In this document: piece by piece, positions 1 through 7,864 of the stretch | Layout: each line of letters starts with the position of its first letter | How positions within the stretch are numbered: the stretch's first letter is position 1 | Assembly (NCBI RefSeq): GCF_014874095.1 | Contig: NZ_JADBEB010000001.1 | Span: 558,001 to 622,000 of the forward strand | Length of the DNA: 64,000 bases | Direction: 5' to 3' | Source of the DNA: Plantactinospora soyae | GTDB lineage: Bacteria > Actinomycetota > Actinomycetes > Mycobacteriales > Micromonosporaceae | Notes under the pieces: generated by a model | The model's input: the letters and a program-made list of their open reading frames with translations, nothing else | Databases searched by the model: none | Told to the model about the DNA's origin: nothing | Position numbers and translations under genes: made by a program

Positions 1-424
1 CGACCCGGAACAACGCCCGTACCCCGTCGATCAGGCCGGCCGCGGTGGTCACGCTGAAGGTCCGCTCCGCACCGTCGGATGGACCGGCCAGGATCATCAC
101 CCGACGGTCGATGATGATCGTCTCGTGTGGCAGCGGTGCCGGCGAGATGCGTACCCGGACACCCTGTGCCTCGGCGTCGCGCAGGTGGGTACGGTGTTCC
201 TCCGTGTCGAGCGCGGCCGAGGTGTAGAGCTTCCGCACGACGAGGCCGTCGGCCACCTGCCGGCGTACCCCGGACGTGATCGCCATCCGCGCGGTCGTCC
301 GGGACCAGGTCTCCAGGTCGGTCGCGGCGCAGGTGAACTCGGTACGCGCGCCGATGAAGAGATGACCGGCCCGCCGGACGAGTTCCTCCTCGCCGCGTAC
401 GGTCACCACCTGCTCGTCCGCCAT
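1..424 (-). CDS. Helix-turn-helix (LuxR-type) transcriptional regulator, N-terminal part only
   Basis: The gene enters from its ATG at 424 and runs off the left edge, leaving 141 codons. The visible part holds LYTSAAL, then RISPAPLPHETIIIDRR and ILAGPSDG, a pattern I associate with the phospholipase-D-like sensor half of actinomycete regulators that carry a C-terminal LuxR-type helix-turn-helix. The DNA-binding domain itself would lie outside the window, so the class is inferred from this half only. CAGACT lies six bases before the ATG, at the position of a leaderless -10 box, and no Shine-Dalgarno sequence is visible. The gene is divergent from the aldo/keto reductase at 591. Confidence 0.55.
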   Translation of the reverse strand, partial: MADEQVVTVRGEEELVRRAGHLFIGARTEFTCAATDLETWSRTTARMAITSGVRRQVADGLVVRKLYTSAALDTEEHRTHLRDAEAQGVRVRISPAPLPHETIIIDRRVMILAGPSDGAERTFSVTTAAGLIDGVRALFRV

Positions 425-590
425 CCGCCCAGTCTGGCTCCGCCGTCCGGGCCGCGACAACCCGCCCCGGCCGCGACCCGACGCCGAACCGGGAGCGGAC
501 CGACGCCGAACCGGAAGCCGGACCGGTGGTCAACTGGCCACTTGTTGCCAATCCCGGCAGCCGGCACTCGGCGGCGCCAGGCTCGGTGTC

Positions 591-1484
591 ATGACGACGA
601 ACACCCCGACCCCGGCCGCCAGCTTCCTGCTCGGCGGCGACCTGCGGATCAACCGGCTCGGCTTCGGCGCGATGCGGCTCGCCGCGAACTCGCTGCACGG
701 GCCGACCCGGGATCCCCGGACCGGCATCGCCGTGCTCCGCCGAGCCGTCGAGCTCGGGGTCGACCACATCGACACGGCCGGCTTCTACGGGCGCGGCGAC
801 GTGCACGCCCACGAGTTGATCCGCCAGGCGCTGTACCCGTACCCGGAGGATCTGGTGATCGCCACCAAGGTCGGCCCGCTTCGGGACGCGACCGGGATGC
901 CCTCCGGGGAGGCCGACGCCGGCCAGCTCCGGGGCCTGGTCGAGGAGGACCTGCGCCGGCTCGGCCTGGAGCGACTCGACCTGGTCTACCTCCGGGTGGG
1001 CGGCCTGGGCCCGGTCGGCGGGGAGTCGATCGCGCAGCGGTACGGCGTGCTCGCGGCGCTCCGGGAGGAGGGGCTGATCCGGCACCTCGGGATCAGTAAC
1101 GTCGACGCGGCCCAGTACGCCGAAGCCGAGGCCATCGCACCGGTGACCGCGGTGCAGAACCACTTCCACCTCCAGCACCGGGACGACGCCGAACTGCTCG
1201 CCCGGTGCACGGCGCTGGGCAGCGCCTACGTGCCCTTCTTCCCGCTCGGCGGCGGCAACCGTCCGCTCGACCCGAGCCGGTACCGTCGGATCGCGGAGCG
1301 CCACGGCGCGACCGCCGCCCAGGTGGCCCTGGCCTGGCTGCTCGCCCGGTCTCCGGTCATGCTCGCCATCCCCGGCACCGGTTCGCCGGACCATCTCGAA
1401 GAGAACATGGCGGCGGCGACGCTCCGGCTGTCCGAAGCGGACCTGGCCGAACTGTCGATGGAAGAAAGTGACGTTCGCGGATAG
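591..1484 (+). CDS. Aldo/keto reductase family protein lacking the usual catalytic histidine
   Basis: 297 residues forming one TIM-barrel aldo/keto reductase domain of normal length. The expected tetrad is only partly present: Asp61 and Tyr66 in HIDTAGFYG and Lys93 in ATKVGP are in place, but the strand that normally reads DLYQLH reads DLVYLR, so Arg135 stands where the general-acid partner histidine should be. Family members with this change exist, so the protein may still bind NADPH but have altered or weak carbonyl reduction. The substrate is unknown. The start ATG has no clear Shine-Dalgarno; CAGGCT seven bases upstream could be a -10 element. The gene stands alone between a divergent regulator and a secreted protease. 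Confidence 0.8.
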   Translation: MTTNTPTPAASFLLGGDLRINRLGFGAMRLAANSLHGPTRDPRTGIAVLRRAVELGVDHIDTAGFYGRGDVHAHELIRQALYPYPEDLVIATKVGPLRDATGMPSGEADAGQLRGLVEEDLRRLGLERLDLVYLRVGGLGPVGGESIAQRYGVLAALREEGLIRHLGISNVDAAQYAEAEAIAPVTAVQNHFHLQHRDDAELLARCTALGSAYVPFFPLGGGNRPLDPSRYRRIAERHGATAAQVALAWLLARSPVMLAIPGTGSPDHLEENMAAATLRLSEADLAELSMEESDVRG

Positions 1485-1629
1485 CTACCGCCCTGCCCGG
1501 GACGTACGCTCGGCGACGCAGGCCCCCGGACGGGTACGCCCGTCCGGGGGTCGCGCCGCCGGCCGGCGCCCCCGTGGGTCGCCGGCCCGGCGCGACAGAG
1601 GAATCTCCCCGGACGGCGGAAGGGTACGC

Positions 1630-3558
1630 ATGAGAACGAGACGCACCATCCTGGTGGCTGCCGCCACAGCGGTGCTCACCGTGCTGGCGCTGGCACCGGC
1701 GAGCCCGGCCGCGGCAGCCCGTTACTCGAACCTGGATCCCGGCGGGCAGCCACGGCTGACCGAGCGGGTCCCGGTCAACGTGGTCTTTCTCGGCTACTCG
1801 CCGTCCCAGGTGCCCCGGTCGACGTTCAGCGCCGGGCTGCCGGCCGACTACGAACCGGTGGTGCGGTCCCGGCAGTTGTACATGACGCAGGAGAAACTGG
1901 GCCTGCACTACGACTACGACTACCGGATCAGTTACACCGACGAGCGCTACGAGGACAGGTTCTTCGGCGAGCTGAAGCGGTTGGCCCGGCCGGCGCCGCT
2001 GAGCGAGTACCAGACGCTCTACAACGCCCAGCAGGGCAACGTCCTCGACGTCACCGAGAACCACCACATCGACGCGCCGAGCGTGGAGCGCTGGCTGGCG
2101 AAGAACCCGCCCGCCGGGGTCGACACCCGACGGAACACGGTCTTCCTGATCAACTGGTACGGCCGGCCGGACTTCCGGTTCCACGTCTACACGAAGACGG
2201 ACGAGCCCGATCCGGACACCGGATACAACTTCGGGACCGAGCGCGAGAGCCGCAAGATCATCGCGTGGGGCGGGACCACCGCCAACGACGAGGAGAACGG
2301 GCTCGGCTCCACCCACCGGATCTGGTTCCACGACCTCTCGGCCGGGCCGGAATCCTGGACCTCCAACTGGAACGTCGACGACCCGGATCTCGACGGCAAC
2401 GGCGTCGAGGACTACCGGATGCCACCGACCTGGGAATACACCCCGGGCGGCTACCGGGCGGCGAGCGCACTCGCCGGGGACCTCAGCAAGATCACCCGGT
2501 ACGTCGCGTTGAACCTCCTCTTCACCACCTCGCCGCTGTACCCGGCGGAACTGCCGACGGCGGAGCCGCCGCGCTCGATCAACCTCGACAGCAACGTCTA
2601 CGAGGGCTGGCCGGGCGTGGACGCCTCCACCAAGTACATCGACCGGGACCTGCTCCTCGACGAACTCCGGGAGCTGCGCTGGCGCAACCGGCTGGACTAC
2701 GACAGCCAGGACCTGCCGTTCACCGGCGACGCCGAACGCTGCTACCGGCTGGCGCTGGAGACCGACGAGTCCTGCTACCCGGAGACCGGCTACCCGGGGT
2801 TCGCCAACTTCTACCTACAGAACCAGCGTGAGCTGGCGCGTACCCAGGACGACCAGGGCAAGGTCGACTACGAGATGCCGATCTTCAGCTACGCCGTACC
2901 GGAGGGAACTCCTGTCCCGGCCCTCGGCTTCGCCGACGACAACTGGGTCGACGGCACCCAGTCGTACGTCTTCGCGTTCATCTCACCGGAGATCGTCGAG
3001 TCCGGGTACGGGCTGACCACGACCCTCATCCACGAGGTGGGCCACCACATCGGGATGAGTCACCCGCACGACGGCTACGACAGCGCGTCCGAAGTGGACT
3101 ACGTACCGGCCGACGAGTTCTATTTCGTCAACGCTGGTGACCAGACCAACTCGATGATGAGTTACATCGATCTGAACTGGGATTTCAGCCAATTCGACCA
3201 TGACAACAGCGACCGGTTCCTGACCGCCGCCTACAACGAGGCCGCCAACCGGCTCGCCGCGGACGTCCTCGACGCACCCCGGGCACACCGGGCGTACGAC
3301 GAGTTGGCGGCGGCGGACCGGCTGCTCGGGCGGGCCAAGGCGGCCCTGGCCAACCACCAGTACCGGTCGGCACAGACGTACGCCGAGCAGGCTTACTCAG
3401 CGGTGGTCGACGGCGCCCGGGAGGTGGGCGTACCGGCCGACAAGGCCGCCAAGCAGCTGTCCCAGGAGGCGAAGGCCGCCCGGACCAGCGTGGAGACGAA
3501 CCAGCCGCACGAGTTCATCGACAGCCTCGACCCGGACGGGCCGCGCGCCCAGTCCTGA
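1630..3558 (+). CDS. Secreted zinc metallopeptidase-like protein (metzincin-type HExxHxxGxxH)
   Basis: 642 residues with an N-terminal signal peptide (MRTRR followed by a hydrophobic stretch ending near ASPAAAA). Residues 468-478 read HEVGHHIGMSH, a full HExxHxxGxxH zinc site, and MMSYID at about 509-514 is placed like a Met-turn, so this is probably an exported zinc endopeptidase. I do not recognise a closer family. The C-terminal 100 residues are predicted helical. The ATG at 1630 is chosen because GGAAGG lies just upstream and the signal peptide begins there; an in-frame start at 1468 would put 54 charged residues before the signal peptide and overlap the preceding gene. A strong hairpin follows the stop codon. 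Confidence 0.7.
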   Translation: MRTRRTILVAAATAVLTVLALAPASPAAAARYSNLDPGGQPRLTERVPVNVVFLGYSPSQVPRSTFSAGLPADYEPVVRSRQLYMTQEKLGLHYDYDYRISYTDERYEDRFFGELKRLARPAPLSEYQTLYNAQQGNVLDVTENHHIDAPSVERWLAKNPPAGVDTRRNTVFLINWYGRPDFRFHVYTKTDEPDPDTGYNFGTERESRKIIAWGGTTANDEENGLGSTHRIWFHDLSAGPESWTSNWNVDDPDLDGNGVEDYRMPPTWEYTPGGYRAASALAGDLSKITRYVALNLLFTTSPLYPAELPTAEPPRSINLDSNVYEGWPGVDASTKYIDRDLLLDELRELRWRNRLDYDSQDLPFTGDAERCYRLALETDESCYPETGYPGFANFYLQNQRELARTQDDQGKVDYEMPIFSYAVPEGTPVPALGFADDNWVDGTQSYVFAFISPEIVESGYGLTTTLIHEVGHHIGMSHPHDGYDSASEVDYVPADEFYFVNAGDQTNSMMSYIDLNWDFSQFDHDNSDRFLTAAYNEAANRLAADVLDAPRAHRAYDELAAADRLLGRAKAALANHQYRSAQTYAEQAYSAVVDGAREVGVPADKAAKQLSQEAKAARTSVETNQPHEFIDSLDPDGPRAQS

Positions 3559-3568
3559 CCGTAGGCGC

Positions 3569-3606
3569 CGTCGGGTGGGGGCGGAGATCTCCGTCCCCAC
3601 CCGACG
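3569..3606 (+). terminator. Hairpin terminator after the metzincin-like gene
   Basis: Twelve-base arms CGTCGGGTGGGG (3569-3580) and CCCCACCCGACG (3595-3606) enclose a second perfect stem, CGGAGA/TCTCCG. There is no T-run, as is common for actinobacterial terminators. It begins 11 bases after the stop codon at 3558. Confidence 0.6.
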
Positions 3607-3696
3607 ACCGTCCCCGCCGTCCGCGCCCCGAGCCGAGCAGCACCCGCTCGTCCACCCCGGCACGATATCGGGTCGAGACCGCCGGGCCGATCACGC

Positions 3697-4506
3697 ATGA
3701 TTGCCGTCGTGAGCAGACGGCTGAGGGCGATCGCCCAGGAGACGGTCGCGGCCGTGGAGCGTGGTTCCTACCGTACGGAGCGGGGCACGGAGGTGGCTCT
3801 CGCCGACGAGGTGACCGCAGCAGTGGCCGGCACCCGGCTGTACCTGCCGGACGAGGTCCTGCCGCCACCCTCGCCGGTCGGAGCCCCGCCCGTGGTGGAG
3901 GTGACCAACGAGACGACCCTGGCGGCGACCCGCCGGCTCGGCGGTGACCCGGCCTGTCTGGTGTTCGCCTCGGCCCGGAACCCGGGCGGCGGGTTCCTCA
4001 ACGGGGCCCAGGCCCAGGAGGAGAGCGTGGCCCGGGGCTCGGCCCTGTACCCGTGCCTGCGCGCCGCCGGGGACTTCTACGCCCGGCACCGCGCCGATCC
4101 GTACCTCGGCTACAGCGACCGGATCATTTACTCCCCGTCGGTACCGGTGTTCCGGGACGACGGTGGCGCTGCCCTGGCGGCGCCGTACCCGACCTCGTTC
4201 CTGACCTCGGCGGCGCCGAACCGGTCGGCGATGCTGCGCAACCAGCCCGAACACCTTGCCGACATCCCGGCAATCCTGCGCCGCCGGGCCGCCCGGGTGC
4301 TCGCGGTCGCCGCCGCGCACGGACACCGGACCCTCGTCCTCGGGGCGTGGGGTTGCGGCGTCTTCGGCAACGAGCCGGCGACCGTGGCGGACGCGTTCGC
4401 CGACGCCCTGCGGCAGAGCCCGTGGTTCGCCCGCGTGGTCTTCGCCGTGTTCGACCGGCAGTCCGGCACCCCGACCTACGCCGCGTTCCGGGGAACGTTC
4501 GGCTGA
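3697..4506 (+). CDS. TIGR02452-type bacterial poly(ADP-ribose) glycohydrolase (macrodomain fold)
   Basis: 269 residues. The PARG signature is complete: NPGGGFLNGAQAQEES gives GGG at 97-99 and the catalytic QEE at 107-109 with the expected spacing. Family enzymes hydrolyse ADP-ribose polymers or protein-bound ADP-ribose in the cytoplasm. The ATG at 3697 is used, but GTG at 3709 is an alternative because CATGAT at 3696-3701 looks like a -10 box seven bases before it. The next gene is an Imm51-type immunity protein in the same direction, 112 bases away. No ADP-ribosyltransferase is visible nearby, so its substrate in this organism is open. Confidence 0.8.
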   Translation: MIAVVSRRLRAIAQETVAAVERGSYRTERGTEVALADEVTAAVAGTRLYLPDEVLPPPSPVGAPPVVEVTNETTLAATRRLGGDPACLVFASARNPGGGFLNGAQAQEESVARGSALYPCLRAAGDFYARHRADPYLGYSDRIIYSPSVPVFRDDGGAALAAPYPTSFLTSAAPNRSAMLRNQPEHLADIPAILRRRAARVLAVAAAHGHRTLVLGAWGCGVFGNEPATVADAFADALRQSPWFARVVFAVFDRQSGTPTYAAFRGTFG

Positions 4507-4606
4507 CCGGGGCCGGGTCACGCCCGGTGCCGCCGACGCGGGACAGGCCGGCGCCACCGCCGGATCACCGCCCGTCCGGCGGAGCCGGTCCGTCGGTGGC
4601 CCGCCC

Positions 4607-4612
4607 TAGGAT
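4607..4612 (+). promoter_or_regulatory. TAGGAT -10 box of a leaderless promoter
   Basis: TAGGAT ends six bases before the GTG at 4619, so transcription would begin on the start codon. No Shine-Dalgarno is present. No convincing -35 box is visible. Confidence 0.45.
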
Positions 4613-4618
4613 CCACCC

Positions 4619-4978
4619 GTGACCGAAGCAGACGACTCCCTGAGCCCGCTGAGGCTCTTCGAGTACGACCACAACCCGGGCAACTACTGCCTGCTGCTCA
4701 GCGACGTCCACATGGTGAAGGTGTCGGACGTCTTCGAGGAGTGCGGCTACCTCGGCAACGGCTACGACTGGTCCGGCGTGGCACGTTCGGCGGTACGGAC
4801 ACACGCCCCGGAACTCGCCGACCGGCTGCGGTACGACCCCGAGGCCGGCACCTTCGTGGCCTACGGAACGGACCCGGCGGCCCTACGACAACTCGGCGTC
4901 CTGCTCCGGAACGCCTTCCAGGACGGGGCGACCCTCGCCACCCTGATCCGGACCGGCGACGCCGACTGGTTCGACTGA
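4619..4978 (+). CDS. Imm51-family immunity-like protein
   Basis: 119 residues with no signal peptide or membrane segment. The central block VFEECGYLGNGYDWSGVA followed by DPEAGTFVAYG is what I associate with immunity protein 51, a family of small cytoplasmic proteins that neutralise polymorphic toxins. No toxin gene flanks it here, so it is an orphan immunity gene or a domesticated relative. It follows the PARG gene in the same direction but has its own leaderless-type start (GTG at 4619, TAGGAT six bases before). It converges with the epimerase gene that ends at 5031. Confidence 0.6.
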   Translation: MTEADDSLSPLRLFEYDHNPGNYCLLLSDVHMVKVSDVFEECGYLGNGYDWSGVARSAVRTHAPELADRLRYDPEAGTFVAYGTDPAALRQLGVLLRNAFQDGATLATLIRTGDADWFD

Positions 4979-5030
4979 GCGACCCACGCTCGCCGGCTCG
5001 ACCGGGCGGATCCGCTCCGGCGGCCCGGAC

Positions 5031-5705
5031 TCAGGAGTGGGGCCCCGGACCGAACCCGGTCAGGTCCCGGTTCTCCAGTACGTGTCGGGGAAAGCCGTGC
5101 TCGGCGACGCTCAGCATGGCGATCCCCAACTGCTCGGTCGTGGTGACGCTACGCGGAAAGAGCCGTCGGAGCAGTCCGCCGAGCGGTGTGATGAGCGCGT
5201 AGAGGAGCCGGTACAACCGGGTCTTCGACCGGACGCCGTGCAGTGGCTGGATGAAGCCGGGCCGGAACGCGTACGCGTTGGGCAGCAGCGCGATCAGCGC
5301 GTTCTCGGTACGGCCCTTGACCCGGGCCCACATGGTGCGCCCCTGTTCCGTGCCGTCGGTGCCCTGCCCCGACACGTACACGAAGGTCAGCTCCGGATTG
5401 ACCTCGGCCAGGGTCCGGGCGGCGGCCAGGGCGAAGTCGTAAGTGACCCGGGTGTAGTCAGGTTCGTTCATCCCGACCGAGGAGACGCCGAGACAGTAGA
5501 AGCAGGCGTCGTAGCCGGCGAACTCGTCCGCCAGGTCGGTGAAGTCGAGAAAATCCTTCCGGACCAGCTCCCGCAGCTTCGCGTCCCGCCGCCCGGTCGG
5601 GGTACGCAGGACCGAGAGGACGGCCTCGACCCTCGGGTCCAGCAGGCACTCCCGGAGCACGCCCTGCCCCACCATGCCGGTCGCGCCGAACAGGATGACC
5701 TTCAT
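5031..5705 (-). CDS. NAD(P)-binding epimerase/dehydratase family protein (atypical SDR)
   Basis: 224 residues with one Rossmann fold. GATGMVGQG near the N-terminus is the dinucleotide-binding glycine motif, and YCLGVSSVG and FVYVSGQGTD occupy the places of the NNAG-type and active-site strands of atypical short-chain dehydrogenases. The protein resembles small NmrA/HSCARG-like oxidoreductases; substrate and cofactor preference cannot be read from sequence. The ATG at 5705 is preceded by GGAAGG. The gene lies downstream of, and in the same direction as, the aldo/keto reductase at 5870-6916, with 164 bases between them. Confidence 0.75.
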   Translation of the reverse strand: MKVILFGATGMVGQGVLRECLLDPRVEAVLSVLRTPTGRRDAKLRELVRKDFLDFTDLADEFAGYDACFYCLGVSSVGMNEPDYTRVTYDFALAAARTLAEVNPELTFVYVSGQGTDGTEQGRTMWARVKGRTENALIALLPNAYAFRPGFIQPLHGVRSKTRLYRLLYALITPLGGLLRRLFPRSVTTTEQLGIAMLSVAEHGFPRHVLENRDLTGFGPGPHS

Positions 5706-5869
5706 GTCGTGCCTTCCCGGACGTCGGGTCCGCGCCGGTCAACCGACCGTCGGTGTCGAGGGTACGACCCCGACGGTCGAGATCCGGCTCCGGCGCACCG
5801 GACCGGCGGCGGAGTCGTCCGGTGCACCTGTCCGAGCGCGGACCCGATGCCCTCGTCCTCCCGCCGGGG

Positions 5870-6916
5870 TCAGCCGGGCTGTCCCGCCGTCGACTCCGAG
5901 CGCGCCCAGTCGGGCTTGACGGCCATCATCCGGGCGGTCTTCGTGGCGTCCGTCTCGACCAGGTCGCCCAGCGTGTCGTCGATCCGGCGCATCGCCTCGT
6001 CGTCCAGCCGGACGCCGGCCGCCGCCGCGTTCTCGGTGACCTGCTCCGGCCGGGACGCGCCGATCAGCGCGGTGCTGACCCCGGGCCGCCGCAACGTCCA
6101 GGCGACCGCGAGTTGGGCCATCGACAGCCCGGCCTCGGCGGCGACGGGACGGAGTTCCTGCACCCGGCGGAGCAGTTCGTCGCCGAGCACCCGCCGGATG
6201 AACATCGGCGCACGACCGCCGCTGGCCGCCCGGGAGCCGACCGGCGGCGCCTGACCCGGCTGGTACTTGCCGGTCAGCACGCCCTGGGACAGCGGTTGGA
6301 AGGCAATCTGACCGATCCCCTCCCCGTCGCACAACGGCACGATCTCGGGCTCGATGACCCGCCAGAGCATGTTGTACTGCGGCTGGTTGGACACGATCCG
6401 GTTGCGCAGCCCGAGCTGGTCGGCGAGGTCGAGGGCTTCCCGGATCTGGGCCGCCGTCCACTCCGAGACGCCGAGGTAGAGCACCTTGCCCTGGCGTACC
6501 AGGTCGTCGAAGGCGATCAGCGTCTCGTCCAGCGGCGTCTGGTCGTCGAACCGGTGCGCCTGGTACAGGTCGACGTAGTCGGTGCCGAGCCGGCGCAGCG
6601 AGGCGTTGCAGGACTCCAGGATGTGCTTGCGGGACAGGCCCTGGTCGTTGGGCCCGTCACCGGTCCGCAGGCACACCTTGGTGGCGATCTCCACCGATTC
6701 CCGACGTACGCCGCGCAGCGCCTGGCCGAGCAGTTCCTCGGCGGCGCCCCGGGCGTAGACGTCGGCGGTGTCGAAGGTGGTGATGCCCGCGTCCAGCGCG
6801 GCCCGTACGCAGCTCAGCGCCGCCGCCCTGGCCACCAGTTCACCGTGGGTGAGCCAGTTCCCGTAGGTGATCTCGCTGACGAGCAGGCCGCTGCGGCCGA
6901 GATGACGATGCTCCAT
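5870..6916 (-). CDS. Aldo/keto reductase (potassium-channel beta-subunit type)
   Basis: 348 residues. The full catalytic tetrad is present: Asp49 and Tyr54 in FDTADVY, Lys80 in IATKV, and His121 in DLYQAH. SNQPQYNML and FQPLSQGVLTGKY are typical of the Kv-beta/YajO branch, so this should be a cytoplasmic NADPH-dependent carbonyl reductase of unknown substrate. The ATG at 6916 is chosen over an in-frame GTG 36 bases upstream because the family consensus MEHRHLGRSGL starts there, and because TAGGGT at 6925-6930 would place transcription initiation only one or two bases before it. Unlike the paralogue at 591, no catalytic residue is missing. Confidence 0.88.
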   Translation of the reverse strand: MEHRHLGRSGLLVSEITYGNWLTHGELVARAAALSCVRAALDAGITTFDTADVYARGAAEELLGQALRGVRRESVEIATKVCLRTGDGPNDQGLSRKHILESCNASLRRLGTDYVDLYQAHRFDDQTPLDETLIAFDDLVRQGKVLYLGVSEWTAAQIREALDLADQLGLRNRIVSNQPQYNMLWRVIEPEIVPLCDGEGIGQIAFQPLSQGVLTGKYQPGQAPPVGSRAASGGRAPMFIRRVLGDELLRRVQELRPVAAEAGLSMAQLAVAWTLRRPGVSTALIGASRPEQVTENAAAAGVRLDDEAMRRIDDTLGDLVETDATKTARMMAVKPDWARSESTAGQPG

Positions 6917-7010
6917 GGCGACCCACCCTAACCACCGGGCACGCTCGACCACCGGGCACGCTCAACCAGCGGACACGCGCGACCTGACCGGTGCACCCCG
7001 GCGTCGGGCC

Positions 7011-7847
7011 CTACTCCGACTCCGACGCCGCCGGTTCCCGCCCCCGCAGCCGTACCGCGAGCAGCATCAGCAGCGCGACCGCGAACATCGCGGTGCCGAC
7101 GACGTTCACCTGGGGCGGGATCCCCCGCTGGTTGGCTCCCCAGACGTACATCGGGAAGGTGACCGTGGTGCCGGAGTTGAAGTTCGTGATGACGAAGTCG
7201 TCGAAGGAGAGCGAGAAGGCGAGCAGCGCGGCGGCCACGATGCCGGGCAGCACCAACGGCAGGGTGATCCGGCGGAACGCCTGCCACTGGCTGGCGTAGA
7301 GGTCCATCGCCGCCTCCTCCAGCCGGGTGTCCATTCCGGACAGCCGGGCCCGGACGGTCACCACCACGAACGAGACGCAGAACATCACGTGCGCGAGGAC
7401 CACGGTCCAGAAGCCCTGCGGTACACCGGCGGCCACCAGCAGGGCGAGCAGCGAGGTGCCCAGCACCACCTCCGGGGTGGCCATCGGCGCCAGGACCAGC
7501 AGGTTGACCGCCGACCGTCCCCGGAACCGGTGTCGGACCAGGGCGAACGCCATCAGCGTACCGAGCACTGTGGACACGACCGTGGCGACGAAGCCGATCT
7601 GCACGCTCCGTACCACCGCGTCGCACATGCCGGCACTGCCGCACGGGTCCCGCCAGTTGTCGAGGGTGAACTCGTGAAAGTCGTACGACAGCCGGCTCGA
7701 CGGCCGGTTGAACGACAGTCCCGCCACCACCACGACCGGCAGCAGCAGATAGCCGAGTACGCAGGCGGCGACGGCCAGCGGCCAGTGGTCGGCCACCCAG
7801 CGCCCGATCCGGCCCCGCACGGCTGTCCCACCTCCTCGACGCCGCAC
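7011..7847 (-). CDS. potC: ABC transporter permease, spermidine/putrescine type (PotC-like)
   Basis: 278 residues with about six membrane helices and the inner-membrane EAA loop (EEAAMDLYASQWQAFRRI, then TLPLVLPG) that docks on the ATPase. It is the last gene of the potD-potA-potB-potC operon and begins two bases after potB. The initiation region is duplicated: GAGGAGGTGGGA followed by GTG occurs twice, 27 bases apart and in frame, so translation could begin at 7847 or at 7820. The longer form only adds nine residues (RRRGGGTA) before the first arginine-rich stretch. Substrate specificity for polyamines is inferred from PotD and the subfamily, not proved. Confidence 0.85.
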   Translation of the reverse strand: MRRRGGGTAVRGRIGRWVADHWPLAVAACVLGYLLLPVVVVAGLSFNRPSSRLSYDFHEFTLDNWRDPCGSAGMCDAVVRSVQIGFVATVVSTVLGTLMAFALVRHRFRGRSAVNLLVLAPMATPEVVLGTSLLALLVAAGVPQGFWTVVLAHVMFCVSFVVVTVRARLSGMDTRLEEAAMDLYASQWQAFRRITLPLVLPGIVAAALLAFSLSFDDFVITNFNSGTTVTFPMYVWGANQRGIPPQVNVVGTAMFAVALLMLLAVRLRGREPAASESE

Positions 7848-7864
7848 GGCTATCCCACCTCCTC
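7811..7864 (-). repeat. 27-bp tandem duplication of the potC ribosome-binding and start site
   Basis: Two direct copies (7838-7864 and 7811-7837 on the minus strand), each holding GAGGAGGTGGGA, a short spacer and GTG, differing at a few positions. Both GTG codons are in the potC frame. Confidence 0.8.

Noticed and set aside
1468-1629. 54-residue N-terminal extension of the metzincin-like protein
   Set aside because: Overlaps the previous gene, places charged residues before a clear signal peptide, and has no ribosome-binding site.
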